A DNA stretch of 64,000 nucleotides from Choanephora cucurbitarum (lineage: Eukaryota > Mucoromycota > Mucoromycetes > Mucorales > Choanephoraceae). Made by a program: the position numbers and the translations under genes. Below, piece after piece: positions 45,808 to 56,920 of the stretch; the first letter of the stretch is position 1, and every line of letters starts with the position of its first letter. The notes under the pieces were generated by a model. The model ran no database searches. It had not been told where the DNA came from and saw only the letters and a list, made by a program, of their open reading frames with translations. The DNA lies in contig JAIWNI010000018.1 in NCBI GenBank assembly GCA_025331435.1, forward strand, positions 310,001 to 374,000, written 5' to 3'.

Positions 45808-47378
45808 TTTTTTTCCTTTTTCTCGGTTCTAATGATATAATTTGGGTGCTCAAGGAGCTTGAAATCTCGAAACAAGCCACAAAGGTACAAAATGCATTTG
45901 ACACTTTATGGTTTTCTAAGCTTTGATCTTTCGTTTCTTTCAACTCTTAAGATATCAGTCGAAACCAACGAAGCCAGTAGCGAGGCTCAAGTAGTATAGC
46001 TAAATTGGCGAGGGAATTTGCCTCTGCTTTGCTAGATCAGGGCAGAGCTAGACATGGAATCAATCTTTGGATCTACACTCGAATCTACAGAAGAAGTGGA
46101 AGAATTTCCTAAAGCACAAAAGGTTTTGTGAGAGCTTTGCTATCTGTGCTCAATCTGTCTCAAATGAAAGCAGTATTGTTGCTTTAAGCACATCCAGTTA
46201 CGGATAGCTGTTATCTTCCTTTTGCTACATACTCTATAATCACCTCCGTTATTTACAAGGCTGTCTCTGACAACCAAGTAGATTTGCTCTATGGCAGCCT
46301 ATTCATAGAACTTGACAAAAGCATTTCAGCTACCAGCAAGGTGTATGAAAACATGTCAAGATTTGCATTATTATATATATTGCGAAATGAGATGAGGCAA
46401 AGAATTCATCAAAAACTCGTATAATCTATTAGGACAGACAGTTTGATATTGCTTACATCTACTATTTCTCAAAATAACCATATCAGTTAGATTGAATAAT
46501 CAATCCTTTTATAGATGAATATAAATATGAGCTACTTTAATCTCTTTAAGTGGTAAACAAAATGCTATTGTGCATGACTCAAATATATACTCTTTCCACG
46601 AAAACGGAAAGAAGAACTTTGACTTCTCGAAGGTGGTCTGCCATTTTTGAGTTTTATTGTTTTATTATTCTACTGAAATCAAAATGTAGGATAAGTCAAG
46701 TATGATTCTTATCGCATTACTCCCTTCAAGTGCCTCTCAACAAGGTTAAAGGGCATTCCGATTGACATCTTTATCTTTCCTCATTTAAACTTGTATGATC
46801 CCAAATCGTCTCATACGGTTCCAATCTTGATTCAGTGATCCCAAATAGTATGAATGAATTTAAGCTTTTTAGATATGAAAGACGTATGATCTCGAAAGAA
46901 GTAATTTTCTATTTTTCTAAACAAACTTATGAGACTTGTCTTGAAGTTTCGTACACTCTAACTCTCAATTATGTTTGAACATCTTCCATTTATAATTGTA
47001 TGGTCTTTTTAAGAGATAATTTTTGAGTCTGACTTTGATCAACTTCCTAAAATCCCTGTTCAGCTTGTTTGACGAGTGTCACAGAAAATTGAAGAGGAGA
47101 TTGGCTGTCATTGTGAAAAAAGTAAAGAACTATTGTTGCATAAAATAGTACTGAACTTGATTTCATTCAATTTGTTTACTCTGCTTAATTTGTTTACATC
47201 TTGTTGTTCATGTTTAGATTCCCATGACGTATACCAAATACTAGATTTTGATTGGTTCGCTGTCTAAGTTTAGTGTGTTTTTTAATTGGCTTTTTCTTTT
47301 TTGGCTCACTTCTCTTTTTCTTTCCTCTTTTTTTTTCTTTATCAAAGCCCTTAAACTACTTCTTGACAACTCATCACT
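45808..47378. other. Intergenic region (1.6 kb), weak coding traces
   Basis: At about 45840-46010 a frame with a plausible intron (VLKELEISKQATK joined to ISVETNEASSEAQVV, stop) and at 46053-46129 a frame MESIFGSTLESTEEVEEF resemble decayed exons on the plus strand. Neither has a supported start or partner. The remainder is AT-rich without features. Confidence 0.3.
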
Positions 47379-47613
47379 ATGACAAACTCAAAGGTAAGCA
47401 ACAAAGTTTTATTTGTTTCTATCTATAGTGTTACTCACCTTATTTAACTATGTCTAGTTTAAATCTCTGTAACCTACTCAAGTATATCGCGCCAAGATCA
47501 AGCCGTCTTCTTTCAAGAAACGCGTCTCCTCTTTTCTCACAAGCCATCTCTCTATCTCTCTTGGTGCTGATGCCTCTCTCGTGCAAGCTCATAGGGGCAA
47601 GAACAAAGGCTGA
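47379..47613 (+). CDS. Possible small basic protein, two exons
   Basis: ATG 47379 (MTNSK, exon 47379-47393) can splice from GTAAGC to an AG at 47495-47496. This gives IKPSSFKKRVSSFLTSHL, then SISLGADASLVQAHRGKNKG and TGA at 47611-47613, 43 residues in total. The leader is pyrimidine-rich like those of other genes here. No family is recognised, and other acceptors (47457, 47482) are possible, so this is tentative. Confidence 0.3.
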
Positions 47614-48585
47614 TGCTGCCTTCCTTCTCTGATAGAAGCAGGCCACTATCTTACGCTAGTTCATTTTCGCGAACGACCCTCGTCACCTGTATTGGGATTG
47701 AGTCAAAGACTGACAAAGTGCCACTGAGCCGCCTGATCTTTTGACAACTTATGAGTGGTCCTGTAGGGATCTGGATAGAGGAAGTGGGTACAGACATACT
47801 TGTACTATTCCTCGTTAGTGGACAGATGGATCGGTTTTTCTGCTATGGAGTTAGGATAGTGCGAACAGAACTAAGCTTTTTCTTTGGCTTATGAAAGTGA
47901 GTTGAGGAAAAAGCTTACCCTCTGCGTTCTTGTCTCCGCTACTTCAAGTAATTACTGTTGGATAACTCAAGACCTGCCTTACACTACTGGATTACTGGGC
48001 CCTTGTCTCTGTCTCTCTGTCTCTGTCTTTCTGTCTCTGTCTTTCTGTCTCTGTCTTTCTGTATCTCTGTCTCTGCGTACCTTTTCTTATATCTTCTGTT
48101 CATGTTTCTATTGTGATATACTCATATCTGCTTTGTGTCTCTTTTCGTCAAAATAACCATGCCAAACATTATTTCCATCTATTATCCATTGATCGCCTAT
48201 ATTGTGTATCAAATTCGAATCTTAATCAAAGAAGTTAATACATCTCACATACTTTTATCTGTCTGCTAAATAAATTGACTCGCATTTTTCTGCTGTTTGG
48301 CATCAAAACCTCAACAAATAATAAATATGTTTGATTTTCATTGGCCCATTTTATTCTGTTGCTCTTACTGCATAAAAAGACAGGGTACTTTGTTCAATAG
48401 AAAAAAAAATATCCTTCTGTTGACTTCCATGCCTTAAGGAATAAGATCTATTGCTATGAAGACTTGTTGCATTTAGTTGAGATTTAAAAAAAATATATCT
48501 GGTAGTGAAATAACCAAAGCAAAGATTCTTGTAGAATATAAACTTTTTTCCCCTTTTCACTTGTCATGAGCTTCTGGAAAGTGAC
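47614..48585. other. Intergenic region with TCTGTCTC minisatellite
   Basis: Besides the pyrimidine repeat at about 48004-48075 nothing is recognised. The right end is the promoter of the PIG-P gene. Confidence 0.4.
48004..48075. repeat. Minisatellite, units of tctgtctctgtctt
   Basis: Roughly four to five tandem units of 14 bp, with the right units slightly diverged (tctgtatctctg). It makes a polypyrimidine tract of about 70 bp. Confidence 0.8.
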
Positions 48586-49885
48586 ATGCCAATAAACGAG
48601 GTTAAAAATAAGCCAAGTCTTCAACCTTACCTTTCCCACCAATTAACCGCAGAACGATTACTTTCTAAGAATGCCTTGACCTTCCAAACTTCGCGATCAA
48701 CATCGTCATTACCTAGCCTGGTGAGTTACAATAACTCATCCAATCACCTAAAGCCAACACAGATGAATGCAATGAGACGAGGATATAGTCAGGAACCAAC
48801 AAGAAGCTTCAAGAAACCAACTGAGCAACCGAAAAAGACACTGTAAAGATTTTTCCTTTTTATATACTTATGAAAAAACATTGACCAACTGACATGGCCA
48901 TATAGTACAACCAAACGAAGGCATTCTTTTAGTAACTTTTTAGCTATCAAATTTGCAAAAAAGCCTATCACTGATGACAGCAAGCAAACATCCGCTTTGA
49001 CAGCCACCAACATCATCACCTTTTCAAACTCAACATTAGCAGGAAACAAACCGCTTTCTACCACACAGCAAGCCAAGAAGGGACATCGACCAAGATCCTA
49101 TTCAGAGTAAGATGATAGTTGTTCACACTTTTCACATGCCTTTGTACAGTATTGACTGAATAAGCAACATATTAGGCTTCCTTATAATTTGCCTCAAGTA
49201 GAAAGAGCACCACCTGTGGCGATTACAAACAAGACACCTGCATATGAGTATTATGGATTTGTCATGTATCTTTCTTCCTTTGTTGTGTTTGGTATGTAAA
49301 GCTAATAACAGATGACGGTTCTTTTGACTAAGCGCACATATATATATATGCAATAGGCATTTATATCCTGTGGGCATACTTGCCTGATGGGGTGTTAGAT
49401 CAGCTAGGCATCACATATTATCCAAGCAGATATTGGGCATTGGCAATTCCTATATGGTTGATGACGTTTGTTTGGTTTATTTTTTTGTCTTTTATGGCTA
49501 TCAACTTGATGAATACGCCATCATTTGATTCCATCTATTGCATAACAGGTAACTGATGACTGGCTTTTTGCTTATTATACCTTAACAATCAACCCTTATT
49601 TTCGGGATCTTTTTTTTTTCTGATTTGATAGATGAACATGCCAATGTGATGTGCATGGATAAAGAGATGATATCTGACCGACCTCCTGACTGGATGCCCG
49701 AACTGTATGATATACCCATTGGTCTTGTAAATACGATTCTATATCAAGAAGAGTCTGAAATGCCGTCCATAAGGTCTAGAGTGACTCGCGCTTATGATGA
49801 AGAACCTTCCTTGATTGAAAAGAAAAAAAGTTGGCCAACCCATAATGGAAAAGTGTTACATAGAGTAAATAGGCATGGAAAATAA
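48586..49885 (+). CDS. GPI19: GPI19/PIG-P, subunit of GPI-GlcNAc transferase
   Basis: Exons 48586-48842, 48906-49106, 49176-49291, 49357-49548 and 49632-49885 give 339 residues. The PIG-P domain sits in the middle: EYYGFVMYLSSFVVFGIYIL (first membrane helix), WAYLPDGVLDQLGITYYPSR, then YWALAIPIWLMTFVWFIFLS (second helix) and MNTPSFDS...ITDEHA. Two helices and this loop are diagnostic. PIG-P is part of the ER complex that transfers GlcNAc to phosphatidylinositol, the first step of GPI anchor synthesis. A serine-rich N-terminal extension of ~185 residues and a C-terminal tail make it larger than yeast Gpi19. Confidence 0.88.
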
Positions 49886-51485
49886 AACGAATAGATATCA
49901 ATTGCCTCACAAAAGAGGAAATAAACTATCTTATCTTGGTGGGATACAAGATTTTGATCTTTTTTCCTAAAGAGTCATTCACCTTATTTTATACAATAGA
50001 TATCTTTTTTTTATCTAGAATAAATCTTATTGGCTAGAAGCCAATGTAGTCATGGTAATGTTTTTTTTCACAAGAGGATTCAAAGTGCATAGATCGAGTT
50101 TTTGTTTTTTTCAAAGACACGTATAACTTGGCTATATAATAGAGAAACTCATTTGTACTATAAAAAAAACAAAAGTTAACTGTGTATACTACAGTCAAGC
50201 CTACTGAAATTGGCATTTTGGAAAAAATGAATGGCAAAAGTTGAAAAAAGAATTTGTCCTTTGGGCTGTAGACAAATGTCCACAAGTGCTAAATTGACTT
50301 GGCGTAAAAATTTCATTGTGGAATTGGCGTATAACAATTGGTTTTGATTAATCAGGCTCTGTTATTTTCTTATCAATGATCCTTTGACAAGTTTTTAAAC
50401 TTTCTCAAAATCAGGAACATCTCAATGTCAAGTACCCATCAGTCTTTTAATGAAATCTCTATGAAAGAAAGTGCATTTGATATGTATATTAAGAAATCAA
50501 ATGCAGAACTATTGAGTGTATTGAGAACTAACTGTAGAAAACAGATAAAAGTATGATAGACGACAAACCGACATAAGCAGTAAATCTTGACAAATTCGGA
50601 TACAGAATTTTTGTGACCATACATTGAAGCTCTTGGCTGTTTTATTCTCGATAATGATCCTCATTTGAATCAGATCCAGTCACCCTAGTAGCTCATACAG
50701 ATAAAATCATAACGGAGTGATTGATTGAAGCCGAGATAGAAATAGTATATAAACACAACATGGACTTGCAGTAGAATTAGTTCTTTTTTTTAAAAAAAAG
50801 AGTTCCTACGCTAGAACTGAGAATGTTGGCTTCTTCCATTCTTTGGGATATCCATCTATAAAGAATGGCACTTTTAATCAATGTGATGATGCATCTAAAT
50901 ATGAAAAGGGTTTATGCACTCCCAAACACGCTCTCAGACTCTAGATAACCATCCGCCTGTGCTTGCACTTGTATCTTTGATTAGGAGTAACCACTAATGT
51001 AGCGTGTATACAACACTCTCATTAAACTATCTGAGACTGCAAATATCACAGGAGCATTTCAATCAGTCCATTAAAACAATCAAACGGTCTGCAATGCGCA
51101 CATTTATTCCGTAACGCAGATGCGCTTTTCTCTTTTGCTTCATTTCTATACTCTTTCTTTATTTTCTTGTAAGGAATATGGGGTGAATCATTTATGGTCA
51201 ATTGCTTAATTTATCATACAAAATATCAAGCAGTAATTCAGATTTTTTAGTCATTTAGTCCTATTATTTCATTATTAGTTGAATTGAGATACATCAACGA
51301 CCACACTCTTCTAATATTTATTCATTGTTTGCTTATTTTTGCTTGTTGGAACCGAATTTCAGCCAATAAAACTGTATATATTATTATGCAAACCTTATTT
51401 AGTGGCCTTAGCAACGTCCATTGAATGAGGTTTGTTCCTAGATCACGTGACAACTGAGCGGAGTTATTTTCTATAGAGTAACGGA
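49886..51485. other. Intergenic region (1.6 kb)
   Basis: AT-rich. A small palindrome of T8/A8 lies near 50786-50802 and an E-box CACGTG near 51454. No gene or RNA recognised. Confidence 0.45.
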
Positions 51486-51658
51486 AGGACAATGAATTCT
51501 ACTCCCAAGAGTCCCGATCGGCGAAACGAGATGCTGAAGTTGAGGTGCTAGGATGCCAAACTGGCTCGAGCAAGCCGGACTATCTGATAGCGTCTGGCAT
51601 TGAGCCACTTGAGCCCAAGACTGTTGTTGAGAACGACGACCACCAGATTTGGTGGGCG
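51486..51658 (+). pseudogene. Coding-like fragment of unknown protein
   Basis: Open frame without ATG ending at a good splice donor (GCG|GTAAGT, 51659). It encodes KDNEFYSQESRSAKRDAEVE, then VLGCQTGSSKPDYLIASGIE and so on to HQIWWA. No downstream acceptor gives a clear continuation. Probably a decayed exon. Confidence 0.3.
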
Positions 51659-51832
51659 GTAAGTTTAAGGTCGATTGATTTTAATAAAACACATCTGTTT
51701 ATAAGCGGTGAGGTAAAATGCGGGTGATGCGGGTTAAGGGAGAATAGATCGGCCAATAGTAATGCTTGTCTGATTTCACAATAACATTCAACGACTTCTG
51801 TTTTCGAGCAACATACTTTTTTTCTTACCAAC

Positions 51833-52081
51833 ATGGAGCCGTTCATCACCAAAGGACAAGCATCGTACATGGTATTAGGAGAAGCAGTTACCAAATCAAA
51901 CAGGCTGAAATGTAAAGCCATTATTGAAGAGACTCCTTTCGAAGTGGTGTATACAATTGCTGAGGGCAAAATGAGACCTGTTGCCGTTGGGAAGCAGGTT
52001 GTTGAGCGCGATCTAATTTATCTGTTAAGTCAAGATGAGTTAAACAAGATTAAGGAGAGGGTTTTATTCAGTGCAGAATGA
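51833..52081 (+). CDS. Unknown 82-residue ORF
   Basis: ATG 51833 follows a CTTACCAAC context. The protein (MEPFITKGQASYMVLGEAVT ... VVERDLIYLLSQDELNKIKE) has normal amino-acid composition and no stop until TGA 52081. No family is recognised. It may be a small gene or an exon of the decayed gene around it. Confidence 0.35.
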   Translation: MEPFITKGQASYMVLGEAVTKSNRLKCKAIIEETPFEVVYTIAEGKMRPVAVGKQVVERDLIYLLSQDELNKIKERVLFSAE

Positions 52082-52149
52082 GATTGTGAATATAAATTGA
52101 GCTTGGAGACACAAGATGGAATTGTGTCTTAAATGAACATCTTGATTTA

Positions 52150-52915
52150 ATGATGCATCTAGCTTACGATACATCACGATCCATTTACGTACCAAAAATA
52201 TCCAGAAACGCCTCCATTCTCTCCAACGCTGTCTGCTTTGATATTGATGAACCAGAGTTAACAGGTAGATTGCCCGAAATAAAAAGAACTTAAATTGATG
52301 TATTAGTTTCTCAACTCTTTTTTCGCATTGTTTTCTTAGAAACGTCTGATTCGGATAGTTCAGTTGATTCCAGTAAGGTTTTTTTTTATTTTGATCAGGG
52401 TACGATAGACTAAAATTGAAATGTTTTGTTCCATATATTAGGCATCAAGCTCACTGAGGACAGTGTTCTTGACTTCTTTGCTTGTATTGCCTCGAAGACA
52501 AAGCCGGTTGCCAATGAGGAGCAGTATGTTTACAGACATTGGTCAATGGAAGAGCTAGTTGACTTGCTCAATGGATATCCGAAAAACGTCGAAAGCAACA
52601 AAAATTGCCGACTGGTCAGCAAGAGATGGCCGTTTTGGTCGTTCAAAGATGTGTAGGGTTGGTACTGTGACTGTCCAGATGAGAAGTTTATGGGTGCTCA
52701 AAGAAGAACATCGATGTAAGCGACTTGACTGTACTGTTTATCTTTACGACAATAATCCTTATTTTTTTTTAGATCATGCTTTGAACAAGGTCTTTAACCC
52801 ACTCTCCTACAGGAAAAAGGCGCGTGAGACAAGCGGTAACTGGCTTACAGTTGGGTACTGTCGCAAATTTTTCAACTTTGGCCATTCATTTTTTCCAAAA
52901 CGCCAATTTCAATAG
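52150..52915 (+). pseudogene. Unknown multi-exon gene with one-base frameshift
   Basis: Plausible exons start at ATG 52150 (MMHLAYDTSRSIYVPKISRN), with a GT-AG intron (about 52267-52340), then ETSDSDSSVDS. A later exon from about 52442 reads GIKLTEDSVLDFFACIASKT and MEELVDLLNGYPKNVESNK. After VESNK an extra A (near 52603) shifts the frame. The other frame continues well: IADWSARDGRFGRSKMCRVG, then across an intron (GTAAGC...TTTTTAG) YHALNKVFNPLSYRKKARET to TAG 52915. The function is unknown, and the frameshift suggests decay or a sequence error. Confidence 0.4.
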
Positions 52916-53425
52916 GCTTGACTGTAAGACTAAATGTTCTTTTCTCTCGTTAGGTAATGCAAAGTGTTACAAAAAGAAATGAACCCGAGAATGATAAAGT
53001 CTTTCTGCTTCGCGTCCTTTCTAGATAAACATAAAGCTCGTTTCAATATATAACTAACAAATGTTCCACGGAAAACACATTCAATTTACCTCTTGAAAAG
53101 AAGGAGGAGTGACCCTTTCCTCGGAACAGACATGTGAAAGCAACACTAAAAGGCTACATAGGCTCATTCATGATGCTGTCTCGATATCTTGTCTTATCTC
53201 AATTATTACCTATAATGGATATTGAGTTTATAAATTTAGCCCAATCAGAAAAGTCAGGCAAAATAACCTGAGAGGGTAAAAGTTTGATAACAAAAGGGAG
53301 AGAAAATGGGCACTATCTTTATACCTGCATAATATACCCCTAAGGCACAATTGTTATGTTGAGATCCAAGTATTTTCTAAAACCTTACCTGCTTTTTTTG
53401 ATCTTAGATTAGCATATTAGCCAAT

Positions 53426-53498
53426 AGATAAGCTTAGTCATAGGTCGGAGCATCTGACGATAAGCTCATTATCTTCAGTTTAATGACCGAGCTGATAG
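53426..53498 (+). promoter_or_regulatory. Cluster of HGATAR sites upstream of glutamine synthetase
   Basis: Four matches to HGATAR within 73 bp: AGATAA 53426-53431, CGATAA 53458-53463, TTATCT (minus strand) 53469-53474 and TGATAG 53493-53498. A fifth (TTATCT) is at 53194-53199. GATA factors of the AreA/Nit2/Gln3 type control nitrogen genes through such sites. The cluster ends ~110 bp before the ATG. Confidence 0.5.
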
Positions 53499-53533
53499 GA
53501 AGAACTTTTTATGTGTAAAAAAAAAAAGAAGTT

Positions 53534-53545
53534 TATATATAAATA
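53534..53545 (+). promoter_or_regulatory. TATA box of glutamine synthetase gene
   Basis: TATATATAAATA, 65 bp before the start codon, in the position expected for a highly expressed fungal gene. Confidence 0.6.
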
Positions 53546-53609
53546 CATGAGCGATCACTTGCTTTTTTTATCCTGTTAACTTTCTGAACTTCTCTTTCTA
53601 TATATAAAA

Positions 53610-54680
53610 ATGGCCATCGTCTCTAACAACGCTATTCTCCAAAAATATCTTGCTCTTGATCAACACGACAAGGTTCAAGTTGAATATGTCTGGATTGATG
53701 CTAAGAATGGTTTAAGAAGCAAGACTCGTACTGTTGATTTTGTTCCTACCAAGCCTGAGCAATTGTCCGAATGGAACTTTGATGGTTCATCTACTGGTCA
53801 ATCCGAAGGCCATGACTCTGACGTCTTGATCCAACCTGTTGCTCTTTACAATGACCCTTTCCGTGGTGGTAACAACAAGTTTGTCATTTGTGAAACCTAT
53901 AACCCTGATGGTACTCCTCATGCTACCAATTATCGTTATGAATGCAACAAGATTATGCAAAAGTATGCTGATACCAAGCCCTGGTTTGGTATTGAACAAG
54001 AATACTCTCTTTTTGATCCTGAAACTAACAAGCCTTATGGTTGGCCCAAGCATGGCTTCCCTGAGCCTCAAGGTAAATACTACTGTGGTGTTGGTGCTGG
54101 TAAGATTTTTGGTCGTGATATTGTTGAAGCCCATTACCGTGCTTGTTTGTATGCTGGTATCAACATCTCTGGTGTCAACACTGAAGTTGCTCCTGGTCAA
54201 TTCGAATACCAAGTAGGTCCTTGTGAAGGTATTGAGATGTCTGATTCCCTTTGGGCTTCTCGTTATCTTTTGGAACGTGTTGCTGAAGACTTTGGTATCA
54301 TTGTCTCTTTCCACCCCAAGCCTATCAAGGGTGATTGGAATGGCGCTGGCTGTCACACCAATTTCTCCACTGAAGAAATGCGTCAAGAAGGTGGTTTGGC
54401 TGCTATTGAAAAGGCTATCAAGAAGATGAGTTTGCGCCATGCCGAACACATTGCTGTCTATGGTGAAGATAATGATCAACGTTTGACTGGTAGACACGAA
54501 ACTGGCCACATTGATGACTTCAGTTATGGTGTTGCTAACCGTGGTGCTTCTATTCGTATTCCTCGCCATGTTGGTAAGGAAGGCAAAGGTTACTTTGAAG
54601 ATCGTCGTCCTGCCTCCAACATTGACCCTTACCGTGTCACTGGTATCATTGTTGAATCCACTTTCTTGCCTGACAACTAA
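53610..54680 (+). CDS. GLN1: Glutamine synthetase (type II, eukaryotic)
   Basis: Intronless, 356 residues, full length for the family. Signatures: [10 protein letters not shown] at about residues 55-64, metal ligands in [29 protein letters not shown] (ATP-binding), ITG-type block [14 protein letters not shown], and [10 protein letters not shown] near the C-terminus. It makes glutamine from glutamate and ammonia with ATP in the cytosol, the main ammonium-assimilation step. Extreme codon bias indicates high expression and also explains a long open frame on the opposite strand. AATAAA at 54747-54752 follows the stop. Upstream GATA sites suggest nitrogen regulation. Confidence 0.97.
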   Translation: MAIVSNNAILQKYLALDQHDKVQVEYVWIDAKNGLRSKTRTVDFVPTKPEQLSEWNFDGSSTGQSEGHDSDVLIQPVALYNDPFRGGNNKFVICETYNPDGTPHATNYRYECNKIMQKYADTKPWFGIEQEYSLFDPETNKPYGWPKHGFPEPQGKYYCGVGAGKIFGRDIVEAHYRACLYAGINISGVNTEVAPGQFEYQVGPCEGIEMSDSLWASRYLLERVAEDFGIIVSFHPKPIKGDWNGAGCHTNFSTEEMRQEGGLAAIEKAIKKMSLRHAEHIAVYGEDNDQRLTGRHETGHIDDFSYGVANRGASIRIPRHVGKEGKGYFEDRRPASNIDPYRVTGIIVESTFLPDN

Positions 54681-54970
54681 ACCAACTCTTTTATCTATTC
54701 TATACTCCATATCCCATATTTATTCTTTGTACAGTAGAACACATTTAATAAAATGATTCAACATCTATTTTTCATTTAATCAAAGATTTCAATGTACTGT
54801 GTTTAAAACTGAACTGATAAATTTTCTTCTTTCGAACAATGATAAATCATGACTTTGTATCAGATAGAAATAAGGTTATTTTTCACTTTGATTTTTCTGA
54901 AACGCTTTTTTATTACTATACAAGAAAACAAATCTATATTTGTGTGCACAAAAGGAAATGTTCAGCTATA

Positions 54971-56679
54971 TTATTCCAACTTGAATCGATTCAATCTTCC
55001 AATATAAAAGACACACATGTTAATAGCTGCCACAAGAGCAGCTACGCGGAACATCCAGATGGCACCAAGATATTCGAAAAGATAACCTCCCACTAGAGCC
55101 CCTAAGCCTGTACCAAGGCCAAAGTGAAGTGCTCCCAAGATACCTTGAGCAACAGATCTTTGTTCTGGAGGGAAGAAACTATCCATTTCACTTACAGCAG
55201 TAGCCCAGAAAATACCAAAACCAATACCATGTAACGTTTGGAGTAACAGGGCACTGACATTAGTAAAGAACGAATCAGAAGGAAGAATCGTATAGATCAA
55301 ACAACGCACAATAGTTGCAATGTGTGCAATCAAAATCATATTTGTTACACCAAACAATTCGGTCAACTAAACAAATGACATAAATTTTTATCAAACAGAA
55401 AAGGAGAAGAATAAAGTTTAGCTTTCTGTTTTTTTTTAGGTGATGTAAATGCATAAATTACCTGCTTGGAAAAACAGAAGCAAAGCAGTTCAGTGGCGCC
55501 AGTAGTGGGCCCAGTCCAACCGATCCAACTTGCAGGCATGTGCAGATCACGGCTTAGGAACAGAAACAAGAAGTTGATAATGATGGATAATACGACGCCA
55601 AAGAGCAAGGTGGTCATCAAGAAAGTAATAACTCGGAATGATTTAAAGACACTCTTTGCTTCAGGTGGGATACCTCCTGTTGTTACTTCTCGAAGACCTG
55701 CTAAAGATTGATCGATGGAAGCAATTCTGGAGATAGCCAGCCCAAGATCAATATGTCCAAGGGTATCCAATGTCTCGTCTGCTTCTTCACGGATAGTATG
55801 AGCGGATGCAATACTGTCTGTCTTGAAAAGATCGTAACGGTTTGCACTGTTGTTTTGATCAGAAGGTATACTGCTATAATTGTTGATAGGCATGCGTGCG
55901 TTCAAGAGTTTTTCAGCATCGCTTGATGTTGGGACAGTTGTCAGGTTGTTGTTGTAACTTGATACATGTTGGAGGCCAGAGTCATTCAATAACTCAGGTG
56001 CGGCTACATACTGGTTTTGTTGAGTGTCAACATCCACAGAAAACGATAAACCCATAAAGACAAGTGTAGATGCTCCGAATACATAAAAGAGCATATCATA
56101 GTTGTTAGTGAGTGAGATAAGCTGACCGACAAGTAAGATAGATAACCCTGCTGATACAGAGCCCCATAATCTTTGTTCACCTAAACGATTGAATAGATAA
56201 ATTTCTATCCTCAGACAAATCAATGATATTTACTTACCATAGAGTATTTTGTTAGGACCAAGAATCTTCATGACAGCGCTATCAACAAGCGACATATTTG
56301 GCAAGGTAAAGAAAGCAAACGCTAAGGCCAAGGCAGATGTTACTGTTACAAGCACTGTATTTGATATCCCAAACACAATTGGTGCTCCCAAATTGGATGA
56401 AGATGCGACATGTCCAATGACCATGATACCCATAATAGCAGAGCCACCTAAGAAGCTTGTGAGCGCCATGATGGCTCCGTGTAACCTAGGTCTTTTGTCA
56501 ACTACCAAACTCCATAAGGGACATGCAATTGATTGGACAAAAGGAGCAATGGCAAGCACAAGTCCGATTTGATCTGAGGAGAAATGAAGTACGTCGCTGT
56601 AATAAAGCGGTAGATATGGAGGAGCTGCTGATAATAATGCGAAGATAGCAATATACAAAAGTTTACATATAAGATACAT
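54971..56679 (-). CDS. Major facilitator superfamily transporter (MFS_1-like / MFSD6 type)
   Basis: Exons 56238-56679, 55462-56180 and 54971-55366 give 518 residues. About twelve hydrophobic segments are visible, starting MYLICKLLYIAIFALLSAAP and PPYLPLYYSDVLHFSSDQIG, with a short MFS loop VDKRPRLHGAIMAL between helices 2 and 3 and a long hydrophilic central loop (~125 residues, serine/asparagine rich). The C-terminal half has LQTLHGIGFGIFWATAV and RSVAQGILGALHFGLGTGLG, close to the MFS_1_like family (nucleoside/sugar-proton type). The substrate is unknown. Convergent with GLN1. Confidence 0.83.
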
Positions 56680-56920
56680 GGTGTTGCTTATATATACAAA
56701 GAACAAGTAGAAGAAAAGATAGAAGATATAGAAAAAAAAAAGAGAATTCAATAGTAAGATGACATCTTTTTATAATCACTGATAGGTAAATAAAAAAGCA
56801 GAGAAGATACTATCTGTTTCACTTGAAAAGAAAAAACTGGGAGAAAGGTACGTTTCATCTATTCTGTGGAAAAAAAGCAAACCTAAATGAAGGTTGCTCA
56901 AACAAACAAGGTCTTTTTTA

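Larger units (their letters stand above)
52916..53609. other. Glutamine synthetase promoter region
   Basis: 694 bp upstream of GLN1 with a TATA box and several GATA sites, listed separately. No coding sequence seen. Confidence 0.55.

Noticed and set aside
48004..48075. CRISPR-like array
   Set aside because: Tandem pyrimidine units without spacers: a minisatellite, in a eukaryotic context.
53787..54710. 307-codon ORF on the strand opposite glutamine synthetase
   Set aside because: Long antisense frames arise from the extreme codon bias of GLN1. The translated protein is V/T/S-rich with no recognised motif.
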